Of a DNA stretch of 64,000 nt, positions 30,714 to 45,803 are shown one piece after another. Origin of the DNA: Streptomyces asoensis. Lineage in GTDB: Bacteria; Actinomycetota; Actinomycetes; Streptomycetales; Streptomycetaceae. How positions within the stretch are numbered: the stretch's first letter is position 1; every line of letters begins with the position of its first letter. Both the position numbers and the translations under genes were made by a program. The stretch spans positions 7,254,001 through 7,318,000 of the forward strand of contig NZ_CP049838.1 in NCBI RefSeq assembly GCF_013085465.1, in the 5' to 3' direction. The notes beneath the pieces were generated by a model. It had not been told where the DNA came from. It ran no database searches and was given only the letters and a program-made list of their open reading frames with translations.

Positions 30714-33326
30714 TCACGCCACTCGCATCGCCAGGATCGCCATGTCGTCGGAAGGGGCGTCGGACGCGAAGCGTTCCACCGCGCGCATGATGCGGGCCGC
30801 GACCGCGCCTGCGGTGAGACCCGTGCAGGTGGTGAGGACGTCGGCGAGACCGTCGTCGCCCAGCATGCGGGTGCCCTCACGGCGCTCGGTGACGCCGTCC
30901 GTGACGCAGAGCAGGACGTCGCCCGGATCGAGGGTGACCGTCTGCTCGTAGAGCTCCAGGTCCTCCATGACGCCCAGCAGCGGCTGCGGCTCGGCGGCCG
31001 CCTCGACGGTGCCGTCCTGGCGTAGGCGCAGGGGGAGCGGGTGGCCGGCGCAGACCACCTTCAGCTCGGCGCTGCCGTCCTCCTGCGGACGCATCTCTCC
31101 GTAGAGGAGGGTCAGGAAGCGGCTGCGGGCGCCCTCGTCGAGGATGGCCGAGTTGAGGCGCTCCAGGACGGCCGGGCCGCTGAGGCCCTCGCGGGCCAGG
31201 AGGCGCAGGGCGTGGCGGGCCAGGCCGGTCACCGCCGCCGCGTTCGGGCCCGTGCCGCAGACGTCGCCGATGGCGAAGCCGTACGCGCCGTCGCTGATGG
31301 GGAAGACGTCGTAGAAGTCACCGCCGACCTCGTTGCCCTCGCCGGCCGCGCGGTAGATGACCTCGACCTCGACGCCGTCGATCTCGGGGAGCTCCGGCGG
31401 CAGCAGGCTGCGCTGGAGGGCCTGGCTGATGGCTGTGCGCTCCGAGTAGAGGCGGGCGTTGTCGAGGGCGAGGGCCGCTCGGCGGCTCAAGTCCTCGGCC
31501 AGTTCCAGGATCTCCTGGCGGAAGTGTTCGTCGGTGGGCTTGCCGAGGGTCAGCATGCCGATGACGCGGTTGCGGGCGACCAGGGGGAGGACGACCGTCT
31601 CGCCGCCCACCGCCGAGGCGGTGGCGAGCGTGGGGCCGATGCCGGACGCCACCTGGTGCGTCGGGCCGCCGGTCAGGCCGAGGCTGCGCATGGAGCTGCG
31701 CAGGGCCGCGTCGTGCGCGGCGGCGGCCGGGGCCGCCCAGACCCGGGCGCCAGGGGTGGGGACCGGGTCGGGCGGTGCGATCTTCGAGAGCAACGACTTG
31801 ATGCCGTCGATGAATTCCTCGTCCTCGTGCAGGACGTACGACAGGTAGGGGTCGGAGGCCTGGTCGGCGATCGTGTAGACCGCGCACCAGGTGGCCAGGG
31901 TCGGAACCGTCATCTGGGCCATCAGGGCCAGGGTCTGGTCGCGGTCCAGGGTGCCCGCGAGGAGGTCGGAGGCCTCGACGAGGAAGCTGAGAGAGCCTCG
32001 GCGCAGGCGTTCCAACTCGCCGAGGCGGGCCGACTCCACGGCCAGGGCGATGCGGTCGGCCGCGAACTGGAGGCGCAGCGCCTCCTCGTTGGAGTAGCGG
32101 CCGGAAGCCTCCGCCGCCACGCCCAGGGAGCCCGTCAGGCGGCCCTCGACCTTCAGCGGGACCGTGACGACCGAGCGCATGCCCGTGCCGTTCAGCAGGG
32201 GTACGGCGCCGGGGACGGCCAGAAGGTCCTCGTGGACGGCCGGCATGCGGGCCGAGCCGTAGCGGCCGGGGCCCGCCTCGACGGGCACGCGCGCGAAGCG
32301 CTGGCGGGCGGAAGGCAGGCCCGTGGAGGCGCGGACCTCCAGCTCCGTCTCGTCGTCGGTCGCCAGGAGGAGGAAGGCGGAGTCGCCGTCGAGCATGTCG
32401 CGGGCGCGCTCGACGGTGCGCTGGAGGAGACCGTCGAGGTCGTCCGGGGCGGGGGAGCCGATGAACACCTCGAAGGGATCGGTGTTCTGGCCGTCCGATG
32501 TGGTGGCCGGGTCGGTGGCCGGGCCGCGCGACGGGGTCTGGAGGACCGCGCGTTCGTGGTCGCGGACGAGAAGGCAGACCGTGGAGGGCTCGCCGTCGGT
32601 GTCGCGGACGCGGAGGTGGGAGGCGTACACGGGTGTGACACGGCCGCTGGCGCCGCGGATGCCGTAGCTGCCCTCCCAGCGGGAGAGCTGGAGGGCTTCG
32701 ACGATGCCGGTGCTGGTGCCGGGTGTGTGCGGCCAGGCGGCGAGGTCGGTGAGGGGTTTGCCGGTGACCTGGTCGGCCGAGTAACCGAAGAGCTCCTCGG
32801 CGTCCTCGTTCCAGGCCGAGATGGCGCCCGTGCGGTCGATCTGGACGACCGCCACGCGCACCCGGCTGTCGGCGAGCGGGAGGAGGTCGGCCGGGAGGGA
32901 GGGGCCGGCCGTGCGGGTGCCGACCGGGCGGTCGGGGAGGTCGAGCTGGAACCAGACCTGCTTGTGGGTGGGGGTGTACTCGACGCCCCAGCGGCCGGCG
33001 ATGGCCGCGCACAGCTGGAGGCCGCGGCCGCCTTCGCGGTCCGGGCTGCCCATGGTGGCGAGAGAGCCCTGGAGGGGAATCTCACGTTCGGGATACCGGT
33101 CGGACACCTCGATGCGTACGCCGTCGGCGCTGCGCAGACACAGGACGTCGGCGTGAGTCCCCGCATGGACGACCGCGTTGGTCACCAGTTCGCTGGTGAG
33201 GACCACGGCGTCGTCGATGATGTCGGCGAAGCCCCAGCCCTGGAGGGTGTCGCGGACGAAGGAGCGGGCGGTCGCCACCGATCTCCCGACGGGCTCGAAG
33301 CTGGCAGCCGCGCGCGCGGTGATCAC
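30714..33326 (-). CDS. osaC: Multidomain stress regulator OsaC: anti-sigma-type ATPase, PAS, GAF and PP2C phosphatase
   Basis: About 870 aa. The frame is open to 33497, but GTG 33324-33326 has a GAGGAG site 4 nt before it and starts right at the first domain. Order (numbering from this start): HATPase/RsbW-like domain 1-135 (LTSELVTNAVVHAG, DREGGRGLQL), PAS about 155-255 (GAISAWNEDAEELFGYS), two GAF-type domains about 285-630, and SpoIIE/PP2C phosphatase about 640-868 (GGDFYDVF, GDVCGTGPNAA, CVTDGVTER, PSDDMAIL). In S. coelicolor the osaC product, next to osaAB, restores SigB to baseline after osmotic stress; synteny and domains support the same gene here. It is divergent from osaA. Confidence 0.88.
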   Translation of the reverse strand: MITARAAASFEPVGRSVATARSFVRDTLQGWGFADIIDDAVVLTSELVTNAVVHAGTHADVLCLRSADGVRIEVSDRYPEREIPLQGSLATMGSPDREGGRGLQLCAAIAGRWGVEYTPTHKQVWFQLDLPDRPVGTRTAGPSLPADLLPLADSRVRVAVVQIDRTGAISAWNEDAEELFGYSADQVTGKPLTDLAAWPHTPGTSTGIVEALQLSRWEGSYGIRGASGRVTPVYASHLRVRDTDGEPSTVCLLVRDHERAVLQTPSRGPATDPATTSDGQNTDPFEVFIGSPAPDDLDGLLQRTVERARDMLDGDSAFLLLATDDETELEVRASTGLPSARQRFARVPVEAGPGRYGSARMPAVHEDLLAVPGAVPLLNGTGMRSVVTVPLKVEGRLTGSLGVAAEASGRYSNEEALRLQFAADRIALAVESARLGELERLRRGSLSFLVEASDLLAGTLDRDQTLALMAQMTVPTLATWCAVYTIADQASDPYLSYVLHEDEEFIDGIKSLLSKIAPPDPVPTPGARVWAAPAAAAHDAALRSSMRSLGLTGGPTHQVASGIGPTLATASAVGGETVVLPLVARNRVIGMLTLGKPTDEHFRQEILELAEDLSRRAALALDNARLYSERTAISQALQRSLLPPELPEIDGVEVEVIYRAAGEGNEVGGDFYDVFPISDGAYGFAIGDVCGTGPNAAAVTGLARHALRLLAREGLSGPAVLERLNSAILDEGARSRFLTLLYGEMRPQEDGSAELKVVCAGHPLPLRLRQDGTVEAAAEPQPLLGVMEDLELYEQTVTLDPGDVLLCVTDGVTERREGTRMLGDDGLADVLTTCTGLTAGAVAARIMRAVERFASDAPSDDMAILAMRVA

Positions 33327-33829
33327 TGGACTCCTCGGCCGGTCGTCGACGTGCAGGGCTCCCTGGCCGGTCAGGTCGCCTCGCTGGTGGGGCGGGCGCG
33401 TGCTGGAAGCCCGGGGGTCCGGGGTCTGTCCCCCCGGGATCAGTCCGGTGGTCATGTGTGCGGCCGCCCCTCCGATGCCCGCTCGTGCTCGTGCCACCGC
33501 CCAGGCCGGTCGGACCGGCGTGGCTGGACAGCCTCGTGCAAGGTTACTTACCTTCCCGGTCCGTACGGATGCCGGTCGCCAGTGTTTCCGCCCGAGGGTG
33601 TGCGGACGATGTGCGAAGCTGCCGAACTGTTATGGCCTGGTTCGGCAAGGGTGAAACACTGGGCAGGCTTCTTGTGAAGGTCCGGGCAGACTGGGTGTCT
33701 TCTGAGTACAGGGGGCAGCAGCCCCCCGGGTCCGCCTGATTACATCGGGCGGAATCCGAGTGGCAACAGGTATGGCGAGCAGTAGCACCCAGGCACAGCG
33801 GTAACGGTCGACCCCTGCGGGAGGGACAA
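33327..33829. promoter_or_regulatory. osaC-osaA divergent control region
   Basis: 503 bp, unless osaC begins further upstream (ATG 33455 is the alternative). Seen inside: an AAGGT-N5-ACCTT inverted repeat (33540-33554), a GGGGGC-agca-GCCCCC hairpin near 33711-33726 and TCCGCC/GGCGGA near 33731-33752, both in the probable osaA leader. No SigB-type -10 (GGGTAT/C) stands out. The osaA ribosome-binding site GGGAGGG is at about 33819-33825. Confidence 0.4.
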
Positions 33830-39292
<5,463 letters not shown>

Positions 39293-39571
39293 GGGGACCT
39301 GCGGCGTGTCAGGAACCTTCGGCGTGACGGGAACCTTCGGGTGGCGCCCGGAGTTGCTGACTCAGGGTGTCCGTTGTCGTGTAGCGGGGCGGAATTCGGG
39401 GAACCTTCTGGTCTCCTGCTGCGTTCCTGCTACGTGCACAGTGACATCACGGTGACAGGGTGTGGCGAAGGTCGGGGTGCGGCTACCATGACCGGCACAA
39501 GGAAGGGCGGCGCAAAGGAGTCGTCCCCAGGGGCGGCGCCCGGTGCACTGCCGGGGCGAGGAGGGCGGGCC

Positions 39572-40261
39572 ATGGTGCAGAAGGCCAAGATCCTCCTGGT
39601 CGATGACCGGCCGGAGAATCTGCTGGCGCTGGAGGCGATCCTCTCTGCGCTCGATCAGACGCTGGTGCGGGCATCGTCCGGGGAAGAGGCGCTGAAAGCA
39701 CTGCTGACGGACGACTTCGCGGTCATTCTGCTGGACGTTCAGATGCCGGGAATGGACGGCTTCGAGACGGCCGCGCACATCAAGCGGCGGGAGCGGACCA
39801 GGGACATCCCGATCATCTTCCTCACCGCGATCAATCACGGGCCGCACCACACCTTCCGCGGGTACGCGGCGGGCGCGGTGGACTACATCTCCAAGCCGTT
39901 CGATCCGTGGGTGCTGCGCGCGAAGGTCTCGGTGTTCGTCGAGCTCTACATGAAGAACTGCCAGCTGCGCGAGCAGGCGGCGCTGTTGCGGTTGCAGTTG
40001 GAGGGTGGCGGCGGCAAGGCTTCCACGGGCGGTGGCGTCAAGGAGTCGGCGGGGCTGCTCGCCGAGCTCTCCGCGCGGCTCGCTGCCGTCGAGGAGCAGG
40101 CTGAGGCGCTGTCCAAGCAGTTGGACGACGAGTCCGCGGACGCGGCGGCGGTGGCCACGGCGGCGCACCTGGAGCGCAAACTCACCGGTCTGCGCCGGGC
40201 GCTGGACGCCCTGGAGCCGGGAACCGGCAGCGGCCCGGCCGCGGTGCCGTCGCCGAACTGA
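39572..40261 (+). CDS. osaB: Response regulator OsaB: receiver domain plus coiled coil, no DNA-binding domain
   Basis: A 229-aa protein. ATG 39572 has GAGGAGG 7 nt upstream; an ATG at 39488 is in frame but has only a weak site. Receiver: KAKILLVDDRPEN, phospho-acceptor Asp in VILLDVQMPGMDG, the T in FLTAINH, and the Lys in YISKPFDP. After about residue 120 the sequence is a Leu/Ala/Glu-rich coiled coil with a Gly-rich break. In S. coelicolor osaB is required for aerial growth under osmotic stress. With no DNA-binding domain it must act through partner proteins. It ends the osaAB unit at a long hairpin. Confidence 0.92.
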   Translation: MVQKAKILLVDDRPENLLALEAILSALDQTLVRASSGEEALKALLTDDFAVILLDVQMPGMDGFETAAHIKRRERTRDIPIIFLTAINHGPHHTFRGYAAGAVDYISKPFDPWVLRAKVSVFVELYMKNCQLREQAALLRLQLEGGGGKASTGGGVKESAGLLAELSARLAAVEEQAEALSKQLDDESADAAAVATAAHLERKLTGLRRALDALEPGTGSGPAAVPSPN

Positions 40262-40263
40262 AC

Positions 40264-40314
40264 GGAACTGACGCGTGCGACGCATCGAGTTGTGCATGAG
40301 GGCGCGTCAGTTCC
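40264..40314 (+). terminator. Terminator after osaB
   Basis: A 12-bp perfect stem GGAACTGACGCG (40264-40275) / CGCGTCAGTTCC (40303-40314) with a 27-nt loop. A further GTCAGTTCC copy at about 40337-40345 could give an alternative pairing. Confidence 0.7.
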
Positions 40315-40412
40315 ACTTCCACCGAAGGCGGACGTGTCAGTTCCGCGCCTTCGGGAGAGCGACACGAACGGGTGAAGCAGTGGGCACACGTGTCCGCTGT
40401 GGTCTCCACCGG

Positions 40413-40418
40413 TAACCT
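40413..40418 (+). promoter_or_regulatory. -10 box for leaderless ftsK transcription
   Basis: TAACCT lies 7 nt before ATG 40426 and no ribosome-binding site is present. No clear -35 is seen. Confidence 0.45.
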
Positions 40419-40425
40419 CACACCC

Positions 40426-43149
40426 ATGGCCTCACGTCCGTCCGCAGCCAAGAAGCAGCCCGCCAAGAAGGCGGCTGCTCCCGCGAAGGCTCCGGCGAAG
40501 AGGGCCGCCGCCAAAAAGGCCCCCGCGAAGAAGGCGCCCGCCAGGAAAGCCGCCGCCAAGAAACCCGTGCCCGCGCCGGCCCCGAGTCCCACGGGTGGCG
40601 TCTACCGGCTGGTGCGCGCCATCTGGCTCGGACTGGCGCACGCCGTCGGCGCCGTGTTCCGCGGCATAGGGAACGGCGCGAAGAACCTCGACCCGGCACA
40701 CCGCAAGGACGGCGTCGCGCTGCTGCTGTTCGGCCTCGCGCTGATCGTCGCCGCCGGGACCTGGGCCGATCTGCGCGGCCCTGTCGGCGACCTCGTCGAG
40801 ATCCTGGTGACCGGCTCCTTCGGGCGGCTCGACCTGCTGGTGCCGATCCTGCTGGCGGTCATCGCCGTGCGCTTCGTCCGGCACCCCGAGAAGCCCGAGG
40901 CCAACGGCCGTATCGTGATCGGCCTGTCGGCGCTCGTCATCGGTGTGCTCGGCCAGGTCCACATCGCCTGCGGCGCGCCCGCCCGCAGCGACGGCATGCA
41001 GGCGATAAGGGACGCGGGCGGACTCATCGGCTGGGGTGCGGCGACCCCGCTGACGTACACCATGGGCGAGGTTCTCGCCGTACCGCTGCTGGTGCTGCTC
41101 ACGGTCTTCGGGCTGCTGGTCGTCACGGCGACCCCGGTCAACGCCATCCCGCAGCGGCTGCGGCAGCTCGGGGTACGGCTGGGTGTGCTGCACGACCCGG
41201 CGGCGGACGAGTACGACGACCTCGACGACGACGCGCGCTACGACGAGCAGTGGCGCGAGGCGCTGCCCGGGCGCCCCCGACGGCGCTCGGGGGCCGTCCA
41301 GGCGTACGACCCCGGGGACGCCGAGCAGGAGGCGCTCTCCCGGCGGCGCGGCCGCCCCAGGCGCTCCGCGGTACCGCAGCCGTCCATGGACCGGCGGATG
41401 GACGCCGTGGACATCGCCGCGGCTGCCGCGGCCGACCTCGACGGCGCCGTCCTGCACGGCATGCCGCCTTCGCGGATCGTCGCCGACCTCACCCAGGGGG
41501 TGAGCGGCGGCGACGGGGAGCCGACCACGCCGACGCCCGTTCCGGCACCGGCCGCCCGGCCCAAGCAGGAGAAGCTCAAGACGGGTGGGGGAGCGGTCCC
41601 CGACCTGACCAAGTCGGCCCCGCAGGAGACGCGCGAGCTGCCGCCGCGCGCGGAGCAGCTCCAGCTGTCCGGCGACATCACCTACTCGCTGCCCTCGCTC
41701 GACCTCCTGGAGCGCGGCGGCCCCGGCAAGGTGCGCAGTGCTGCCAACGACGCGGTCGTCGCCTCGCTGACGAACGTCTTCACCGAGTTCAAGGTCGACG
41801 CCGCCGTCACCGGCTTCACACGCGGGCCGACGGTCACCCGCTACGAGGTCGAGCTCGGCCCCGCCGTGAAGGTCGAGCGGATCACCGCGCTCGCGAAGAA
41901 CATCGCGTACGCCGTCGCCAGCCCCGACGTGCGGATCATCAGCCCGATCCCCGGCAAGTCCGCGGTCGGCATCGAGATCCCGAACACCGACCGGGAGATG
42001 GTCAACCTCGGCGACGTGCTGCGGCTCGCCGAGTCCGCCGAGGACGACGACCCGATGCTGGTCGCCTTCGGCAAGGACGTCGAGGGCGGCTATGTCATGC
42101 ACTCGCTGGCCAAGATGCCGCACATGCTGGTCGCCGGCGCCACCGGCTCCGGCAAGTCGTCCTGCATCAACTGCCTGATCACCTCGGTCATGATCCGGGC
42201 GACCCCCGAGGACGTCCGGATGATCCTGGTCGACCCCAAGCGCGTCGAGCTCACCGCCTACGAGGGCATCCCGCACCTCATCACGCCGATCATCACCAAC
42301 CCCAAGCGGGCCGCCGAGGCGCTCCAGTGGGTCGTACGCGAGATGGACCTGCGTTACGACGACCTCGCCGCGTACGGCTACCGGCACATCGACGACTTCA
42401 ACCGCGCGGTGCGCGAGGGCACCGTCAAGCCGCCCGAGGGCAGTGAGCGTGAGCTCCAGGCGTATCCGTACCTGCTGGTGATCGTCGACGAGCTCGCCGA
42501 CCTGATGATGGTCGCGCCGCGTGACGTCGAGGACTCCATCGTGCGCATCACGCAGCTCGCGCGCGCGGCCGGCATCCACCTGGTGCTCGCCACCCAGCGC
42601 CCGTCGGTCGACGTCGTCACCGGCCTGATCAAGGCGAACGTGCCCTCGCGGCTCGCCTTCGCCACCTCCTCGCTCGCCGACTCGCGCGTCATCCTCGACC
42701 AGCCGGGCGCCGAGAAACTGATCGGCAAGGGCGACGGGCTGTTCCTGCCGATGGGCGCGAACAAGCCGACCCGTATGCAGGGCGCCTTCGTGACCGAGGC
42801 CGAGGTCGCGGCCGTCGTGCAGCACTGCAAGGACCAGATGGCGCCGGTCTTCCGGGACGACGTCACGGTGGGCACCAAGCAGAAGAAGGAGATCGACGAG
42901 GACATCGGCGACGACCTCGACCTGCTGTGCCAGGCGGCCGAGCTGGTCGTCTCGACCCAGTTCGGATCGACGTCCATGCTCCAGCGCAAGCTGCGCGTCG
43001 GCTTCGCCAAGGCCGGACGGCTGATGGACCTCATGGAGTCGCGGAACATCGTCGGGCCAAGCGAGGGTTCCAAGGCGCGTGACGTTCTCGTGAAGCCGGA
43101 CGAGTTGGACGGCGTGCTCGCCGTGATCCGGGGGGACTCTGGGGGGTAG
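40426..43149 (+). CDS. ftsK: DNA translocase FtsK
   Basis: A 907-aa septal DNA pump. ATG 40426 is chosen over the longer frame because MASRPSAAKKQPAKK is the normal beginning. Order: a very basic Ala/Lys/Pro tail (about 1-45) resembling histone H1-type tails, four membrane helices (about 85-240), an Asp/Arg/Pro-rich linker, alpha/beta motor domains (about 390-800) with Walker A GATGSGKSS (Lys577) and Walker B VIVDELADLMM, and the winged-helix gamma domain (about 830-900, STSMLQRKLRVGFAKAGRLMD) that reads KOPS-like DNA marks. It clears chromosomes from sporulation septa in Streptomyces. Confidence 0.96.
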   Translation: MASRPSAAKKQPAKKAAAPAKAPAKRAAAKKAPAKKAPARKAAAKKPVPAPAPSPTGGVYRLVRAIWLGLAHAVGAVFRGIGNGAKNLDPAHRKDGVALLLFGLALIVAAGTWADLRGPVGDLVEILVTGSFGRLDLLVPILLAVIAVRFVRHPEKPEANGRIVIGLSALVIGVLGQVHIACGAPARSDGMQAIRDAGGLIGWGAATPLTYTMGEVLAVPLLVLLTVFGLLVVTATPVNAIPQRLRQLGVRLGVLHDPAADEYDDLDDDARYDEQWREALPGRPRRRSGAVQAYDPGDAEQEALSRRRGRPRRSAVPQPSMDRRMDAVDIAAAAAADLDGAVLHGMPPSRIVADLTQGVSGGDGEPTTPTPVPAPAARPKQEKLKTGGGAVPDLTKSAPQETRELPPRAEQLQLSGDITYSLPSLDLLERGGPGKVRSAANDAVVASLTNVFTEFKVDAAVTGFTRGPTVTRYEVELGPAVKVERITALAKNIAYAVASPDVRIISPIPGKSAVGIEIPNTDREMVNLGDVLRLAESAEDDDPMLVAFGKDVEGGYVMHSLAKMPHMLVAGATGSGKSSCINCLITSVMIRATPEDVRMILVDPKRVELTAYEGIPHLITPIITNPKRAAEALQWVVREMDLRYDDLAAYGYRHIDDFNRAVREGTVKPPEGSERELQAYPYLLVIVDELADLMMVAPRDVEDSIVRITQLARAAGIHLVLATQRPSVDVVTGLIKANVPSRLAFATSSLADSRVILDQPGAEKLIGKGDGLFLPMGANKPTRMQGAFVTEAEVAAVVQHCKDQMAPVFRDDVTVGTKQKKEIDEDIGDDLDLLCQAAELVVSTQFGSTSMLQRKLRVGFAKAGRLMDLMESRNIVGPSEGSKARDVLVKPDELDGVLAVIRGDSGG

Positions 43150-43331
43150 ACGTCAGTCAGGGAAGTGGAGGCCGGCCGTGACTCACCCGTTAGAGAGCAG
43201 TGGGCAACCGTTTCCCTTTGGCATACGTCCAGTTGAGCGAGAGGACAGGTGCGGCTCCCCGCCGGGGTCGTAACCGGCCCGTCATCGGTGTGACCGGCCA
43301 TACCGATGGCGTACAAAGTCGTACCGCCCGG

Positions 43332-43362
43332 TTGCCCCTCCCTTTGGCACCCCCCCTAGACT
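43332..43362 (+). promoter_or_regulatory. Promoter of the rodZ-like gene
   Basis: TTGCCC (43332-43337), 19-bp spacer, TAGACT (43357-43362). Transcription would start near 43369, giving a short leader before GTG 43405. The gap 43150-43404 otherwise holds no gene. Confidence 0.55.
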
Positions 43363-43404
43363 GAACCTCCAGCACAGGTGGCTACACGCTCGAAAGGCGC
43401 CCCC

Positions 43405-44244
43405 GTGTCCATCGGCAACTCCCCTGAAGACGAGCGTCCGTTCGAAGACCCGTCCGAGGAAGCCCCCTTCTCCATCGGCCGCGCCCTGATGCAGGCCCGT
43501 ATCGCGGCCGGGCTGACCGTCGATGACGTCAGTTCCGCCACCCGGGTCCGCATCGTCATCATCCACGCCATCGAGTCGGACGACTTCGCCCCCTGCGGCG
43601 GGGACGTCTACGCCCGCGGGCACATCCGGACCCTGGCCAGGGCCGTCCACCTCGACCCCGCCCCGCTGATCGAGCGGTACGACGACACCCACGGCGGCCG
43701 GCCGGCACCGACCCCGGCCGCGCCCCTGTTCGAGGCGGAACGAATCCGCCCCGAGCGGCGCGGGCCGAACTGGACCGCGGCCATGGTCGCCGCGATCGTC
43801 GCGGTGGTCGGCTTCGTCGGCTTCACCGCGTTCACGGGCGGCGACGACGACGGGTCCAAGGAGCAGGTCGCCGACGGCGCCACCCCCGCGACCGGCAAGA
43901 CCGCCTCACCCACGACGAAGACCGACAAGCCCGTCGACGAGAAGCCGGAACCCTCGGACAGCGCCATCGCCGCGGCCCCCCAGGACAAGGTGACCGTCCA
44001 GGTCAGCGCCACCGACGGCCGCAGCTGGGTCGCCGCCAAGGACCACAACGGCCGGCTGCTCTTCGACGGTCTGCTCAAGAAGGGCGACTCCAAGACCTTC
44101 CAGGACAGCGAGAAGATCAACCTCGTCCTCGGCGACGCCGGCGCGATCGATCTCTACGTCAACGGCAAGAAGCTCGACGACGACTTCCGGCCCGGCGCCG
44201 TGGAGCGACTGACCTACACGAAGGGCGACCCCCAGGTCGGATAG
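43405..44244 (+). CDS. RodZ-like membrane protein: helix-turn-helix, one membrane helix, DUF4115
   Basis: A 279-aa protein. GTG 43405 follows GAAAGG and the promoter geometry; GTG 43378 is the alternative. Domains: helix-turn-helix about 22-90 ([35 protein letters not shown]), basic stretch, one membrane helix about 125-145 ([19 protein letters not shown]), Thr/Lys/Pro-rich linker, and an extracellular beta-rich DUF4115 domain about 200-275 ([24 protein letters not shown]). RodZ ties MreB filaments to the wall machinery in rods; the mycelial role is less clear. It is placed between ftsK and rimO, as in other streptomycetes. Confidence 0.88.
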   Translation: MSIGNSPEDERPFEDPSEEAPFSIGRALMQARIAAGLTVDDVSSATRVRIVIIHAIESDDFAPCGGDVYARGHIRTLARAVHLDPAPLIERYDDTHGGRPAPTPAAPLFEAERIRPERRGPNWTAAMVAAIVAVVGFVGFTAFTGGDDDGSKEQVADGATPATGKTASPTTKTDKPVDEKPEPSDSAIAAAPQDKVTVQVSATDGRSWVAAKDHNGRLLFDGLLKKGDSKTFQDSEKINLVLGDAGAIDLYVNGKKLDDDFRPGAVERLTYTKGDPQVG

Positions 44245-44320
44245 GCGGGGCGTGCCTTCGGGTATACGGGGTTGGCGAAGATCGCCAACCCCGTCGACGT
44301 TCGGTGTCGGTGGGACAAAG

Positions 44321-44326
44321 TAGTCT
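44321..44326 (+). promoter_or_regulatory. -10 box for leaderless rimO transcription
   Basis: TAGTCT stands 7 nt before ATG 44334, with no ribosome-binding site between. Confidence 0.5.
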
Positions 44327-44333
44327 TGAGCCC

Positions 44334-45803
44334 ATGCCTGAACGCCGTACCGTCGCACTCGTCACCCTTGGCTGCGCCCGTAACGAGGTGGACTCGGAGG
44401 AGCTCGCAGGCCGTTTGGAGGCGGACGGCTGGCAGCTCGTGGAGGACGCCGAGGACGCGGACGTAGCCGTCGTCAACACCTGCGGCTTCGTCGACGCCGC
44501 CAAGAAGGACTCCGTCGACGCCCTGCTGGAGGCCAACGACCTCAAGGGGCATGGCAGAACCCAGGCCGTCGTGGCGGTGGGCTGCATGGCCGAGCGGTAC
44601 GGCAAGGAACTCGCCGACGCCCTGCCCGAGGCCGACGGTGTGCTCGGCTTCGACGACTACTCCGACATCTCCGACCGCCTCCAGACCATCCTGAACGGCG
44701 GCATCCACGCCTCCCACACTCCGCGCGACCGGCGCAAGCTGCTGCCGATCAGCCCGGCGGAGCGGCAGGAGTCTGCCGCCTCGGTGGCCCTGCCCGGCCA
44801 TGGACCGAACGACCTTCCCGAGGGTGTCGCCCCGGCCTCCGGCCCGCGCGCGCCCCTGCGGCGTCGGCTCGACGGCGCCCCGGTCGCCTCGGTCAAGCTC
44901 GCCTCCGGCTGCGACCGGCGCTGCACCTTCTGCGCCATCCCGTCCTTCCGCGGCTCCTTCATCTCGCGGCGGCCGAGCGACGTGCTGAACGAGACACGGT
45001 GGCTGGCCGAGCAGGGCGTCAAGGAGATCATGCTGGTCTCCGAGAACAACACCTCCTACGGCAAGGACCTCGGCGACATCCGGCTGCTGGAGTCGCTGCT
45101 GCCCGAGCTGGCGGACGTCGACGGCCTCGAGCGGGTGCGGGTCAGCTACCTCCAGCCGGCCGAGATGCGGCCCGGCCTGATCGACGTGCTGACCTCGACG
45201 CCGAAGATCGCGCCCTACTTCGACCTGTCCTTCCAGCACTCCGCGCCCGGTGTGCTGCGCGCGATGCGCCGCTTCGGCGACACCGACCGCTTCCTGGAAC
45301 TGCTCGACACCATCCGCAGCAAGGCGCCCCAGGCGGGTGTGCGCTCCAACTTCATCGTGGGCTTCCCCGGTGAGTCCGAGGCCGACCTGGCCGAGCTGGA
45401 GCGCTTCCTGAACGGCGCGCGCCTCGACGCGATCGGCGTCTTCGGCTACTCCGACGAGGACGGCACCGAGGCCGCGACGTACGACGACAAGCTCGACGTC
45501 GACGTCGTCGCGGAGCGGCTCGCCCGGGTCTCCCGGCTCGCCGAGGAGCTCGTCTCGCAGCGGGCCGAGGAGCGGGTCGGCGAGACCGTGCACGTACTGG
45601 TCGAGTCGGTGGACGAGGAGGGCGTGTACGGCCGTGGGGAGCACCAGGCTCCGGAGACGGACGGCCAGGTGCTGCTCACATCGGGCGGAAACCTGAGCGT
45701 CGGTCGTATGGTCGAGGCGAAGGTGGTCGGTACCGAAGGTGTCGACCTGGTGGCCGAGCCCCTGCCGGGCTCGTTCGGGTGTAGCGAGGAGGCGGGCAGA
45801 TGA
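44334..45803 (+). CDS. rimO: Ribosomal protein S12 methylthiotransferase RimO
   Basis: A 489-aa radical-SAM enzyme that adds a methylthio group to an Asp of S12. N-terminal MTTase domain with three cluster cysteines (LGCARN, NTCGFV, GCMAE); a Pro/Ser-rich insert around 150-175; radical-SAM motif C193-DRR-C197-TF-C200; C-terminal TRAM domain (about 420-485, [15 protein letters not shown]). The stop overlaps the pgsA start as ATGA, so translation is coupled and rimO, pgsA and cinA form one operon. Confidence 0.95.
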   Translation: MPERRTVALVTLGCARNEVDSEELAGRLEADGWQLVEDAEDADVAVVNTCGFVDAAKKDSVDALLEANDLKGHGRTQAVVAVGCMAERYGKELADALPEADGVLGFDDYSDISDRLQTILNGGIHASHTPRDRRKLLPISPAERQESAASVALPGHGPNDLPEGVAPASGPRAPLRRRLDGAPVASVKLASGCDRRCTFCAIPSFRGSFISRRPSDVLNETRWLAEQGVKEIMLVSENNTSYGKDLGDIRLLESLLPELADVDGLERVRVSYLQPAEMRPGLIDVLTSTPKIAPYFDLSFQHSAPGVLRAMRRFGDTDRFLELLDTIRSKAPQAGVRSNFIVGFPGESEADLAELERFLNGARLDAIGVFGYSDEDGTEAATYDDKLDVDVVAERLARVSRLAEELVSQRAEERVGETVHVLVESVDEEGVYGRGEHQAPETDGQVLLTSGGNLSVGRMVEAKVVGTEGVDLVAEPLPGSFGCSEEAGR

